Shown: in pieces, positions 41,010 to 50,261 of the stretch | Numbering within the stretch: position 1 is the first letter of the stretch | Layout: each line of letters begins with the position of its first letter | Assembly: GCA_018821435.1 (NCBI GenBank) | Contig: JAHJME010000017.1 | Location: 1 to 64,000, forward strand | From: Alphaproteobacteria bacterium | GTDB taxonomy: Bacteria > Pseudomonadota > Alphaproteobacteria > Caulobacterales > Caulobacteraceae | DNA: 64,000 bases | Reading direction: 5' to 3' | Translations under genes and position numbers: made by a program | Notes under the pieces: model-generated | Databases searched by the model: none | What the model saw: only the letters and a program-made list of their open reading frames with translations | Told to the model about the DNA's origin: nothing

Positions 41010-42641
41010 ATGAAGCTTGCCCTCCTCGCCGGCGCCGCCGCGCTACTCGCCACGCCCGCCCTGGCGCAGAACCTGTGGATCTCCGGCGGGCCGATCTACA
41101 CCGGCGTCGCCGCGCATCCGACCGCCGAGGTGGTCATCGTGCAGGGCGGCAAGATCACCTTCGTCGGCGATCCAAAGACCATCCGCTTCAAGCTGGATCC
41201 CACCACCGAGACCATCGACCTGAAAGGCGCGGCCCTGTTCCCGGGCTTCACCGACGGCCACGCGCACCTGCGCGGCATCGGCGAGCGGGAGCTGTCGCTG
41301 AACCTGGAGGGCTCGACGTCCGCCTCCGAGGCGATGACGCGGGTGAAGGCCTATCTGGTGGGGCGCAAGGCCACGGGGCCGGTGTGGGGCCGGGGCTGGA
41401 TCGAGACCGGCTGGCCCGAGGGCCGGTTCCTGAACCGGGGCGACCTGGACCCCATCGCGCCGGACCGGCCAGTGCTGCTGGTGCGGGCCGACGGCCACGC
41501 CCTGGTCGCCAATTCGGCGGCGCTGAAGGCGGCGGGCATCGACGAGGCCACGCCGGTTCCGGCCGGCGGCGATATCCTGAAGGGACCCGACGGCAAGCTG
41601 ACCGGCATCCTGGTGGATAACGCCATGGCCCTGGTCCGCAAGCTGCAGCTGCCGCCGACCGAGGCCGACCGGCGCGCGGCGTTCGAGGCGGCGTTCCGGG
41701 TCGAGGCCGCCTACGGCTGGACCGGCGTCCATTCGATGAGCGTGTCGTGGCACGACGTCGGCCTGCTGGAGACGCTGAACGCCGAAGGCAAGACGCCCCT
41801 GCGGGTCTACAACGCCGTGGACGCCGATCAGGCCGGGCCGCTGTTCGCCGGCGGGCCGCGCGCCACCAAGGACGGCCGGATCGTCACGCGGGCGATCAAG
41901 CTCTACGAAGACGGCGCCCTGGGCTCGCGCGGGGCGGCGTTGTTCGAACCCTATGCCGACGCGCCCGGCACGATGGGCCTGGTCCGCACGCCGCCGGAGA
42001 AGATGGCCGAGGCGATGACTAAGGCCAAGGCGGCGGGCATCCAGGTGGCCAGCCATGCGATCGGGGATCGCGGCAACGCCAACGTCCTGGACCTGTACGC
42101 GGCGCAGGGCGTGGAGACCCTGCGCTGGCGGATCGAGCACGCGCAGATCGTGCGGCCGGCCGACATCCCGCGCTTCGCCAAGCTGAAGGTTATCGCCTCC
42201 ATGCAGCCCAGCCACGCCATCGGCGACCTGCACTTCGCCCCCGCTCGCCTGGGCGAGGCGCGGCTGAACGGCGCCTACGCCTGGGAGGACATGCTGAAGG
42301 CGGGGGTGCTGGTGGTCGGCGGATCGGACGCGCCGGTCGAGCGCGGCGCGCCGCTGGTCGAGTTCTACGCCGCGGTGGCGCGCAAGGACCTGAAGGGCTT
42401 CTCCGCCCCCGACTGGCATCCGGACCAGGCGCTGTCGCGGGCCGAAGCGCTGAAGCTGTTCACCTCCAGCGCGGCCTATGCCCGGTTCGCGGAGAGCGAA
42501 CTGGGCACGATCGAGGCCGGCAAGCGCGCCGACCTCACCGCCTTTTCCGTGGACCTGATGACGGCGCCCGAAGCGGACATTCCCAAGGGCCACGCGGTGC
42601 TGACCGTCGTGGACGGCAAGGTCGTCTACCGCGCGCCGTGA
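41010..42641 (+). CDS. periplasmic amidohydrolase, YtcJ-like
   Basis: 543 residues with signal peptide MKLALLAGAAALLATPALAQ. The YtcJ-like (amidohydrolase 3) pattern is clear: LFPGFTDGHAHLRGIG near 77 (HxH), RGWIETGWPEGRF, RADGHALVANSAAL, GWTGVHSMSVSW, KLYEDGALGSRGAALFEPY, VASHAIGDRGN near 345, RIEHAQIV near 370, GGSDAPVERGAPL near 435. Family members hydrolyse N-acyl or amide bonds of small molecules; the substrate is unknown. It ends 7 bp from the convergent thioredoxin-like gene. Confidence 0.88.
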   Translation: MKLALLAGAAALLATPALAQNLWISGGPIYTGVAAHPTAEVVIVQGGKITFVGDPKTIRFKLDPTTETIDLKGAALFPGFTDGHAHLRGIGERELSLNLEGSTSASEAMTRVKAYLVGRKATGPVWGRGWIETGWPEGRFLNRGDLDPIAPDRPVLLVRADGHALVANSAALKAAGIDEATPVPAGGDILKGPDGKLTGILVDNAMALVRKLQLPPTEADRRAAFEAAFRVEAAYGWTGVHSMSVSWHDVGLLETLNAEGKTPLRVYNAVDADQAGPLFAGGPRATKDGRIVTRAIKLYEDGALGSRGAALFEPYADAPGTMGLVRTPPEKMAEAMTKAKAAGIQVASHAIGDRGNANVLDLYAAQGVETLRWRIEHAQIVRPADIPRFAKLKVIASMQPSHAIGDLHFAPARLGEARLNGAYAWEDMLKAGVLVVGGSDAPVERGAPLVEFYAAVARKDLKGFSAPDWHPDQALSRAEALKLFTSSAAYARFAESELGTIEAGKRADLTAFSVDLMTAPEADIPKGHAVLTVVDGKVVYRAP

Positions 42642-42648
42642 ACCGCCC

Positions 42649-43161
42649 TCAGCGTGTCCACTGGGCGAACCAGTCGGCCAGGTCCTGGGGATGCATGTGG
42701 CGGGCGTCGGCCAGGGCCGAGACCTGGGCCTTGCCCACCAGTTGCTTGCCGGTCTTCGGATCGACCACCAGCAGGGCCGGGACGCCCTCCAGCCGCGTCG
42801 TGATGCCGTAGCGGGCGGGTACCTGCAGGTTCTTGTCCATGCGGCCGACGTCGATGCTCACGATCTCGAAGTGGCGGTCCAGGAACGCCTTCATCTCGGG
42901 CAGCTCCATGGTCGCGGCCAGGATCCGGCAGTCGCCGCACCAGTTGCCGCCCATGTCGATGATCACCCGCTTGCCACTCTTACGCGCCCGCGCCAGCGCC
43001 CGGTCGACCGCCGCGCTGGCGTCGGCGGCCTCGTCGTATGGATAGGGCAGCGGCGTGTGGAGCTGGACGTAGTCGGTGATGCTGACGCGCGGCGGTGGGG
43101 CGGCGGCGGCCGAGCCGGCGGCGAGGGCGAAACAGGCAGCCGCGGCGGCGAGACGGTTCAT
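42649..43161 (-). CDS. thioredoxin-family secreted protein (WCGDC)
   Basis: 170 residues from ATG 43161 with GGAG upstream. Signal peptide MNRLAAAAACFALAAGSAAA. Thioredoxin fold with KRVIIDMGGNWCGDCRILAA, so the active site is WCGDC rather than WCGPC; the cis-Pro region is LEGVPALLVVDPKTGKQL. A periplasmic thiol-disulfide protein of the thioredoxin_7-like group, likely a reductase or a chaperone for cysteine-containing clients. Confidence 0.85.
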   Translation of the reverse strand: MNRLAAAAACFALAAGSAAAAPPPRVSITDYVQLHTPLPYPYDEAADASAAVDRALARARKSGKRVIIDMGGNWCGDCRILAATMELPEMKAFLDRHFEIVSIDVGRMDKNLQVPARYGITTRLEGVPALLVVDPKTGKQLVGKAQVSALADARHMHPQDLADWFAQWTR

Positions 43162-43293
43162 GGTCAACTCCTAGTACGTAAATAGGATTTCATGGCCGCG
43201 CCCCCGTCAAGCGGCCAACGTCGGGAAGCGGACGGAACAGGGTCGGGGCCAGCGGGTTTGGGGTGCGCCCCATTGCAAACCCCGGAGAGCGCC

Positions 43294-43788
43294 ATGACCG
43301 ACACCCTTACCAACGCCGAAGTCCAGGATCGCCTGTGGAAGGCGGTCGAGGACCACCACACCGGCATGCTGGGCCTGACCCACGACAGCCACCACTTCCA
43401 GCCGATGACCGCCTTTGTCGAGAAGGACACCGGCGTCCTTTGGTTCTTCACCCGCAAGGACACCGACCTGGCCCAAGCGGTCGAGGGCGGGACCACGGAC
43501 GCCGCCTTCATCTTCGTCGATAAGAAGCTGCAGGCCTGCATCGACGGCCGCATCAGCCTGTCGCACGATCAAGCGCGGATCGACCGCTACTGGAACGCCC
43601 ACGTCGCCGCCTGGTATCCGGACGGCAAGGACGATCCGATGCTGACCCTGCTGCGCCTGGACGTGACCGAAGCGGCGGTGTGGATCTCGGAGGGCGGGCT
43701 GCTGAAGTACGCCTTCGAAGTGGCCAAGGCCAACCTGGGCAAGTCCACGCCGGACGTGGGCGAGCGCCGCGACCTGAACTTCCAGTAG
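43294..43788 (+). CDS. pyridoxamine 5'-phosphate oxidase-like general stress protein
   Basis: 164 residues from ATG 43294 with GGAGAG upstream. The split-barrel flavin-binding family shows LWKAVEDHHTGMLGLT, FQPMTAFVEKDTGVLWFFTRKDTDLA, AAFIFVDKKLQACIDGRIS, and DRYWNAHVAAWYPDGKDDPMLTLLRL, matching the general stress protein 26 subgroup, which binds FMN or FAD. It is followed by a long perfect hairpin. Confidence 0.88.
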   Translation: MTDTLTNAEVQDRLWKAVEDHHTGMLGLTHDSHHFQPMTAFVEKDTGVLWFFTRKDTDLAQAVEGGTTDAAFIFVDKKLQACIDGRISLSHDQARIDRYWNAHVAAWYPDGKDDPMLTLLRLDVTEAAVWISEGGLLKYAFEVAKANLGKSTPDVGERRDLNFQ

Positions 43789-43801
43789 GTCGCTGGCCTC
43801 C

Positions 43802-43847
43802 GAACGGAAACGCGGCGCCCAACAGTCCAGGGCGCCGCGAACCGTTC
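43802..43847. terminator. extended GC hairpin after the general stress protein gene
   Basis: Outer arms GAACGG/CCGTTC flank a perfect 10-bp stem CGCGGCGCCC (43811-43820) and GGGCGCCGCG (43830-43839). It lies 14 bp after the stop codon. No T-run follows, so it may terminate by Rho-assisted means or protect the mRNA 3' end. Confidence 0.6.
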
Positions 43848-44075
43848 TCAAAGTTGATTCGAACCGATTCGCCCGTGAGTTCGGCGATAAGCTTAAGTTG
43901 GGTCGACCAAACGACACACGCGAACGCTGATAAGACCCGTTCGGGTCAAAAGGCGAACCACAATCTTGCCTAAATTCATTCGCGACGTCGCTTTAGTGTC
44001 GAGTTCTCGACAGTCTTTGCCGCAGGTCATCGATAACTTGAAACCTAAGCCGTGGAACGGCGTTTCTAGTCCCCG

Positions 44076-44783
44076 ATGCAGAGGCCCGTCCCCCTGGCAC
44101 AGAACAGCCTGCTCGAAGCGCTGCCGCCTTCAGACTATGCGTTCGTCGCCCCCCACCTCGTCCAGATCGAACTGGAGCGAGGCCGCCTGCTCTTCGATCC
44201 GGGCGACCCGATCGATCAGATCTATTTCCCACATGACGGGGTCATCTCCCTGATGACGCTGATGGAGAACGGCGCCGCGATCGAAAGCGCCACCATCGGT
44301 CCCGAAGGCGCGCTGGGCCTGATGGCGGCGGTGGCGCCACGCCAGGCGCTGAGCCGCGCCATCGTTCAGACGCCGCTGCGCGCCGCGCGCATCGGCGCCG
44401 AGCGGCTGCATGAGGTCTGGGAGAAGAGCCCGGCCTTGCGTGACCTGGTCGACCGCCATACCGAGGCCCTTTACGGCCACGCGATCCAGTCAGTGGCGTG
44501 CAATGCGCTGCATTCGGTGGAGGCGCGGTTCTGCCGATGGCTGCTCACCTGCCACGACCGCATCTCGACCGACACCGTGGCGCTGACCCAGGAGTTCCTG
44601 GCCGACATGCTGGGCGTGCAGCGCACGACCGTGACCGCCGTCGCCCGCTCGCTGCAGGAGAAGGGCGTGATCCGCTATCGCCGCGGCGTGGTGGACATCG
44701 TCGACCGCCAGGCGCTGAAGGCGCTGACCTGCGAGTGCTACGGCGTGATCCGCAACACGTACAAGCGGCTGCTCGGCACCTAG
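44076..44783 (+). CDS. Crp/Fnr family transcriptional regulator
   Basis: 235 residues. An N-terminal cyclic-nucleotide-binding-like barrel (RGRLLFDPGDPIDQIYFPHD, GAAIESATIGPEGALGLMAA) is joined to a Crp-type winged helix (TVALTQEFLADMLGVQRTTVTAVARSLQEKGVIRYRRGVVDIVD). There is no N-terminal cysteine cluster, so it is not an iron-sulfur Fnr; ligand unknown. The C-terminus carries CECYG. An M13 peptidase gene follows 131 bp downstream. Confidence 0.9.
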   Translation: MQRPVPLAQNSLLEALPPSDYAFVAPHLVQIELERGRLLFDPGDPIDQIYFPHDGVISLMTLMENGAAIESATIGPEGALGLMAAVAPRQALSRAIVQTPLRAARIGAERLHEVWEKSPALRDLVDRHTEALYGHAIQSVACNALHSVEARFCRWLLTCHDRISTDTVALTQEFLADMLGVQRTTVTAVARSLQEKGVIRYRRGVVDIVDRQALKALTCECYGVIRNTYKRLLGT

Positions 44784-44914
44784 GCCCGAGCGTCGGACGC
44801 CTGGCGAACACCGGTCGTCGCTACGCGATTGCGTTGGATCGATTTTCCTCGTTTTGTGCGCCCCGGTGGGGATTCAAGGCCGGAACGACGGCCTGCCAGG
44901 ACGAGAAGAAACCG

Positions 44915-46981
44915 ATGATTTCCAAGACGCGCAAAATCCTGCTGTCGGCCGGGGCGGCCACGGCGCTGGTCCTGATGGCGGGATCGGCGTTCGCCGCCGA
45001 CGCGCCAGCGGGCGACGTCTCGCTGGCCTCGCCCAAGTACGGGACCTGGGGCTTCGACCTCTCGGGCATGGACCGCAGCGTCAAGCCGGGCGACGACTTC
45101 TTCAAGTTCGCCAACGGCAAGTGGGCCGAGCGCACGGAGATTCCGTCGGACCGCAGCCGGTACGGCAATTTCAACAAGCTGCGCGAGCTCAGCGACAACC
45201 GCATGCACGCGATCCTCGAGGACGCCGCGGCCGGCAAGCTGACCGACCCCGACGCGGCCAAGATCGCCGCGGGCTACAAGGCGTTCATGGACGAGGCGGC
45301 CATCGAGAAGCTGGACGCCAAGCCGCTGGCGCCGGGGCTGGCGGAGATCCGTCGCGTGAAGTCCAAGGACGAATTCACCGTCCTGATGGGCAAGGCCAAC
45401 AACAGCGGCTTCACCTCGCTGCTGCCGGTGGGCATCGGCGTCGACGCCAAGGCGCCCACCCGTTACGCCGTCGGCGCCACGAACGGCGGCCTGGGCCTGC
45501 CGGACCGCGACTATTACCTGAAGCCGGACTTCGCCGAGAAGAAGGCCAAGTACGAGGCCTATGTCGCCCAGATGCTGACCATGGTCGGCTGGGACAAGCC
45601 GGCCGAGAACGCCAAGGCCATCGTCGCCTTCGAAACCCAGTTGGCCGAGGCGAGCTGGACGCGGGTCGAGCGGCGCGACCGCGACAAGACCTACAACCCG
45701 ATGAGCCGGGCCGAGCTCAACGCCTTCACGCCGGGCTTCGACTGGAACCGCTACCTGGTCGCGGCCGGCCTGCCGAACGTCGACCGGATCATCGTCAGCA
45801 CCAACACCGCCTTCCCCAAGGTGGCGAAGATCTACGCCGACACCCCGCTGGACACGCTGAAGGCCTGGCAAGCGTTTCACGTGGCCGACGACGCCGCGCC
45901 TTACCTGTCGAAGCGCTTCGTGGACGCCAACTACGCCTTCCGCCTGAAGGAACTGGCCGGCCAGCCCGAGCAGCAGGTCCGCTGGAAGCGGGCGGGCACG
46001 TTCATGAACGGCGCCCTGGGCGAGTCCGTGGGCCGGGTCTATGTGGCGCGCTACTTCCCGCCGGAGTCCAAGGCCAAGATGGACGCCCTGGTGGGCGACG
46101 TGCGCACGGCCCTGCACGCGCGGATCGAGACCCTGGCCTGGATGGGTCCGGAGACCCGCGCGCGGGCGCTGGAGAAGCTGTCGAAGTTCACCGTCAAGAT
46201 CGCCTATCCCGACACCTGGCGCGACTATTCCGGGCTGCAGCTGAAGCCGAACGACCTCTACGGCAACGTCGAGCGCAGCACGGCCTATGAGTGGCAGCGG
46301 GTGGTCGCGCGCCTGAACGGGCCCGTGGACAAGGCCGAGTGGGGGATGACCCCGCAGACGGTCAACGCCTACTACAACTTCGCCAACAACGAGATCGTAT
46401 TCCCGGCGGCGATCCTGCAGCCGCCGTTCTTCGATCCCGACGCGGACCCGGCCATCAACTATGGCGGCATCGGCGGGGTCATCGGCCACGAGATCAGCCA
46501 CGGCTTCGACGACCAGGGCCGCAAGTCGGACGGCGACGGCGTGCTGCGCGACTGGTGGACCGCCGAGGACGCCACCAAGTTCAAGGCCCAGACCGACCGG
46601 CTGGGCGCCCAGTACTCGGCGTTCGAGCCCCTGCCCGGCGCGAAGGTGCAAGGCGGCCTGACCATGGGCGAGAACATCGGCGACAATGGCGGCCTGAGCC
46701 TGGGCCTCGACGCCTACCACGCCTCGCTGAAGGGCAAGCCGGCGCCAGTGATCGACGGCCTGACCGGCGACCAGCGGGTGTTCCTGGGCTGGGCCCAGGT
46801 CTGGCGCGAGAAAAGCCGCGACGAGGCGCTGCGCCAGCAGGTGGTCACCGACCCCCACTCCCCCGCCTACTACCGCGTCAACGGCACGATCCGGAACGTG
46901 CCGGGCTGGTACACGGCCTGGGACATCAAGCCGGGCGACAAGCTGTACGTGCCACCCGAGCAGCGGGTGAATATCTGGTAG
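44915..46981 (+). CDS. M13 family (neprilysin-like) zinc metalloendopeptidase
   Basis: 688 residues from ATG 44915. A signal peptide (ISKTRKILLSAGAATALVLM...AFA) leads to a peptidase M13 N-domain (SVKPGDDFFKFANGKWAE) and the catalytic domain: NAYYNFANNEIVFPAAILQP, the zinc motif VIGHEISHGFDDQGR near residue 525 (HExxH), and the third ligand in GENIGDNGGLSLGLDAY near 585. The terminal RVNIW corresponds to the usual C-terminal CxxW, with Val/Asn replacing the Cys. An active periplasmic peptidase is expected. Confidence 0.92.
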   Translation: MISKTRKILLSAGAATALVLMAGSAFAADAPAGDVSLASPKYGTWGFDLSGMDRSVKPGDDFFKFANGKWAERTEIPSDRSRYGNFNKLRELSDNRMHAILEDAAAGKLTDPDAAKIAAGYKAFMDEAAIEKLDAKPLAPGLAEIRRVKSKDEFTVLMGKANNSGFTSLLPVGIGVDAKAPTRYAVGATNGGLGLPDRDYYLKPDFAEKKAKYEAYVAQMLTMVGWDKPAENAKAIVAFETQLAEASWTRVERRDRDKTYNPMSRAELNAFTPGFDWNRYLVAAGLPNVDRIIVSTNTAFPKVAKIYADTPLDTLKAWQAFHVADDAAPYLSKRFVDANYAFRLKELAGQPEQQVRWKRAGTFMNGALGESVGRVYVARYFPPESKAKMDALVGDVRTALHARIETLAWMGPETRARALEKLSKFTVKIAYPDTWRDYSGLQLKPNDLYGNVERSTAYEWQRVVARLNGPVDKAEWGMTPQTVNAYYNFANNEIVFPAAILQPPFFDPDADPAINYGGIGGVIGHEISHGFDDQGRKSDGDGVLRDWWTAEDATKFKAQTDRLGAQYSAFEPLPGAKVQGGLTMGENIGDNGGLSLGLDAYHASLKGKPAPVIDGLTGDQRVFLGWAQVWREKSRDEALRQQVVTDPHSPAYYRVNGTIRNVPGWYTAWDIKPGDKLYVPPEQRVNIW

Positions 46982-46985
46982 GCGG

Positions 46986-48191
46986 TCAGCCCACCAGCGT
47001 CGCCGCACCGAAGGCCAGGCCGCACAGCAGCGCGGTCTGGCAGGCCAGCGCCGCAAGGGGTCGCCACCCCATCGACTTGAGACCGGCGATCGAGGTCTTG
47101 GCGCCCACCGCCACCACGCCCGCGCCGATCAGCAGGTTGGAGGCGAAGGTGGCGGCCGGCAGCACCTGGGCCGGCACCACGCCCGTCGAGCGCAGGGCGG
47201 CGAAGGCGAAGAAGGCGATGACGAAACCCGGCAGCAGGGCGGCGCGGCCCAGCGACTTGCCCTCGGCGCGCGCGCTGCTGGCGAACGAGAACGCCACGGC
47301 GGCGACCACCAGGGCCAGTAGCGAGACCCGCACCAGCTTCACGGTCACGGCCATGTCGCCCACGGCGGGCGAGACGGAGTAGCCGGCGCCCGCCACCTGG
47401 GCCACGTCGTGGATCGAGGCGCCCAGGAAGATGGCGGCGGCTTCCGGCGGCAGGCCGGCCAGGTGCGCCAGCGCGGGATACGCCAGCATAGCCAGAGTGG
47501 AGAGCGTGGCGACGACGGCCACGACATATCCGGTCTGACGCTCGGCCTCGGGCCCCTTAGGCAGGACGGACGCCACCGCCATGGCGGCCGAGGCGCCGCA
47601 GATCGCCGTGGCGCTGGCCGACAGCATGGCGAAGCCGCGCGGCAGGCCGAACAGCCGGCCGATCACCGAGCCAAGCCCCAGGGTCAGGGCCACGCAGCCC
47701 AGCACCAGCAGCAGGGTGGTGACGCCCAGATGTGCGATGTCGCCCAGCGCAATGCGCAGGCCGAGCAGCGCAATGCCGGCGCGCAGCAGCGGGCGCTCGG
47801 CGATCTTCAGGCCCGGCGTCAGGTCCAGGCGGCCGGCCAGGGGCGCGGCGATCAGGAAACCCGCCACCAGGGCGAACGGCGCGACGGGCGCATGAACCGC
47901 CGTGGCGATCCAGGTGGCGACGCCGGTGAGGACAAGCGCCAGCGCCAAGCCGGGCGCCCAGGCAGGAAGCCGGGCCGCCGCCTTGGGCGCGGTGCGGTGG
48001 GTGACCATGCGATCGTGCAGCTCGCGTATGCGACGGCTGCCGGAGGATTGGAAGGCGAAGGGGAACAGGCCGTGCAGCAGGCAGGCCATCGCCCCCACCG
48101 CCATGGTCGAGGCGAAGCCCAAGGCCGAGCCCAGATGTTCGAAGTAGCTCTCGCCGACAGCCTCGGGATGCTGTGTGAAGGCCTTGAGCAT
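46986..48191 (-). CDS. DUF6356-YeiH fusion, putative sulfate exporter family membrane protein
   Basis: 401 residues. Residues 1-68 (FTQHPEAVGESYFEHLGSAL, MACLLHGLFPFAFQSSGSR, LHDRMVTHR) match the small stand-alone DUF6356 proteins of alphaproteobacteria. From about residue 75 the YeiH family follows with about nine to ten helices: LLRAGIALLGLRIALGD, SASATAICGASAAMAVA, IFLGASIHDVAQVAGAGY, NLLIGAGVVAVGAKTSI. YeiH proteins are predicted anion exporters. The join has no frameshift and no start codon with a clear ribosome binding site at the YeiH boundary. Convergent with the M13 gene, 4 bp apart. Confidence 0.8.
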   Translation of the reverse strand: MLKAFTQHPEAVGESYFEHLGSALGFASTMAVGAMACLLHGLFPFAFQSSGSRRIRELHDRMVTHRTAPKAAARLPAWAPGLALALVLTGVATWIATAVHAPVAPFALVAGFLIAAPLAGRLDLTPGLKIAERPLLRAGIALLGLRIALGDIAHLGVTTLLLVLGCVALTLGLGSVIGRLFGLPRGFAMLSASATAICGASAAMAVASVLPKGPEAERQTGYVVAVVATLSTLAMLAYPALAHLAGLPPEAAAIFLGASIHDVAQVAGAGYSVSPAVGDMAVTVKLVRVSLLALVVAAVAFSFASSARAEGKSLGRAALLPGFVIAFFAFAALRSTGVVPAQVLPAATFASNLLIGAGVVAVGAKTSIAGLKSMGWRPLAALACQTALLCGLAFGAATLVG

Positions 48192-48451
48192 CGTTGCAAC
48201 CCCACCCCTGGAAACGAGCGTCCAAGGATGGCGGAGCCGGCGGGAATATCATTGTCGATCAGCGCGCCAATCGCGGGCGGCGATAGAATTCCGATCTCAT
48301 GATGAACGTTGGGAGAGAATTTCCAACTCCCCGCGCCTTCATGATCCTCAAGGAAATTCTAAGAACACGGTTGAGTCGGCCGCATCCACGTTGGACGGCG
48401 CATCGTAGTTGAGCTTCGAAACGCAACAACCGAAAGGCGTGTCTTCCGACG

Positions 48452-48574
48452 ATGAAATGGCTTGTGCTGATGGCGATCGCGATGGCCGGTGCCCTGTTCG
48501 TGGCGAACAACGCCCATGCCGCGGCGCCGGCCCGAAACGAGGTGGCGGCCGGGTCGGGGTTGATGCGGCCCTAG
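48452..48574 (+). CDS. tiny secreted peptide, 40 aa (tentative)
   Basis: ATG 48452 encodes MKWLVLMAIAMAGALFVANN and then AHAAAPARNEVAAGSGLMRP. The first 24 residues are a good signal peptide with AHA as cleavage site, leaving a mature peptide of about 16 residues. GAAAGG is too far upstream (about 14 bases) for a strong start. The stop TAG (48572-48574) shares CTAG with the convergent 76-aa gene, a pattern repeated elsewhere in the window, which supports it being real. Confidence 0.45.
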   Translation: MKWLVLMAIAMAGALFVANNAHAAAPARNEVAAGSGLMRP

Positions 48575-48801
48575 TCGCGACGTGGGACGCCGAAGGCCCG
48601 CAGCCTGGCCGGCAGGCGGGTCGCGTGGCGGGTGGCCTCGCGCATGGAGATGAACGGGGTGGCGTCGCACTGGGCCGCGACCCACTCCATGGCGCCGTCG
48701 GCGGCCAGGCGGAGGTAGGCGGGGCCGTCGGCGGCGTAGTCGGCGATCCGGGCCACGAAGGCCGGCAGGGTCGTCACATCGCGGGTCGCCGTCGCAAACA
48801 T
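48571..48801 (-). CDS. small conserved hypothetical protein, 76 aa
   Basis: ATG 48801 with AGGGAGA eight bases upstream. The product MFATATRDVTTLPAFVARIA... contains DGPAYLRLAADGAMEWVAAQ and CDATPFISMREATRHATRLP, ending FGVPRRD. It looks like a small folded cytoplasmic protein; no family recognised. Its stop overlaps that of the tiny secreted peptide gene. Confidence 0.6.
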   Translation of the reverse strand: MFATATRDVTTLPAFVARIADYAADGPAYLRLAADGAMEWVAAQCDATPFISMREATRHATRLPARLRAFGVPRRD

Positions 48802-48923
48802 CTGGTTTCTCCCTGTCTTGTTGCAGGGAGATTAGGCCGCGCCGGGGTCCCCGAACCATTTCGTCCGAATACCTACGGGCGCGGCCCTAGGGGACTCTAC
48901 GCTAGGGCGACTTGCCGCAGGAT

Positions 48924-50261
48924 TCAGCCGTGGACGCGGCGGCCGGCGATGAACGTCGCTCGGACGTGGCCGGCGCCAGGCGTGTCGAGAACGTGGGCCA
49001 GCGGCGCGTCCAGCAGGCAAAGGTCGGCGGGGGCGCCCGTGGCGATCCGGCGGGGTGCGCGCCCCGGCGCCGAGGGGTCGTCGACGTAAAGGTCGAGCGC
49101 CCGGGCCGGCGCGATCCGCTCGCCGGCGGCCAGGACCCGGCCACCCCGGCTGGTGCGATGGACCGCGGCGGCCATGCCCGCCCAAGGATCGGCCGAGGCG
49201 TAGGGCGCGTCGGAACTGGCGGCGACGGGCACGCCGGCGTCCAGCAGGCTGCGGCAGCGATAGAGGTCGGGCTGGTCCTGGGCCGCGACCTCGGCGGCAT
49301 AGCGGTCGCCGCGTTCGTGGATGAAGGCCGGCTGGGTGACGACGGTGAGGTTGAGCCGCTTCAGCGCCGTGACGGCGTCGGGCGGGATGACGCTGCCGTG
49401 CTCGATGCGGTCGCCGGGACGCGAGCCTGCAGCCTCGAACACCGCCAGGGTCAGGGCCAGTTCGGCGGCGGTGACGCAGTGGACGGCCACGGCGCGGCCC
49501 TGGGCGCGGGCGGCGGCGATCCGGCCCGTGAAGTCGTCGAAGTCCGGCAGGCTGTGATCGTCCAGCAGCACCTTCAGCGGACCCACGGCGAAGGCGCCGT
49601 CGGCGGGCGCGGCGAGCGGACCCCCGCTCATCAGCATCAGCCGCTGGGGCAAGTCGCCGGCGCGGTGGGCGGCGGCGAGCCGGTCGGCGGCCGAGGCGTC
49701 GGTGGTGACACTGGCGTCGGTCAGCGCGGTGATCCCATAGGCCGCCAGCCGCGCGCCGATGGGCGCGAGCGGCGGCGGTTCGGCCCCGATGCGACCCCGC
49801 AGCCAGGCGTCGCCGCGCCACAGGCGGCCGGTGTCGCGTTCCAGGCCGGGCGGATCGTCGCCCACGCCCAGGGCGTCGAGGGCCAGGCTGTTCAGGATCC
49901 ACAGCGATCCGGTCTGGTGCTGCACCCGCAGGCGGTGGCGGGGCGCGAGGCGGTCCAGGTCGGCGCGGGTCAGGTCGCCGCCCTGGCTTTCGTGATAGCC
50001 CAGCACCCGGATCCAGGCGCCGGGCGGCCGGACGGCGGCGGTAGCGGCCACTTGGTCGAGCGCCACCGAGTCGGCGCTGGCGGCCAGGCCGAACAGGTGG
50101 ATGTGGTGGTCGCAGAGGCCGGGGATCAGCGCTCCGCCCTGCCCGTCGATCTCGTCCCCGCCGCGCAGGCCGACACCGATCTCGGCGATGACTCCGGCGT
50201 CGAGCCGGACGTCCAGGCCGGCGCGGCCTTCGATCTCGACGTTGCGGATGAGATGGGTCAT
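48924..50261 (-). CDS. amidohydrolase family protein, YtcJ-like, cytoplasmic
   Basis: 445 residues without signal peptide. ALIPGLCDHHIHLFGLA near 45 (HxH), RVLGYHESQGGDLTRADLD, HQTGSLWILNSLALDALG, AVAVHCVTAAEL near 255, DRIEHGSVIPPDAV near 288 and VAASSDAPYASADPW near 345 define an amidohydrolase 3 fold. It is the last gene of the minus-strand operon that starts at 57262, with a 4-bp overlap with the CoA-transferase gene. In this setting it may hydrolyse an amide or lactam intermediate of the catabolic pathway. Confidence 0.85.
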   Translation of the reverse strand: MTHLIRNVEIEGRAGLDVRLDAGVIAEIGVGLRGGDEIDGQGGALIPGLCDHHIHLFGLAASADSVALDQVAATAAVRPPGAWIRVLGYHESQGGDLTRADLDRLAPRHRLRVQHQTGSLWILNSLALDALGVGDDPPGLERDTGRLWRGDAWLRGRIGAEPPPLAPIGARLAAYGITALTDASVTTDASAADRLAAAHRAGDLPQRLMLMSGGPLAAPADGAFAVGPLKVLLDDHSLPDFDDFTGRIAAARAQGRAVAVHCVTAAELALTLAVFEAAGSRPGDRIEHGSVIPPDAVTALKRLNLTVVTQPAFIHERGDRYAAEVAAQDQPDLYRCRSLLDAGVPVAASSDAPYASADPWAGMAAAVHRTSRGGRVLAAGERIAPARALDLYVDDPSAPGRAPRRIATGAPADLCLLDAPLAHVLDTPGAGHVRATFIAGRRVHG

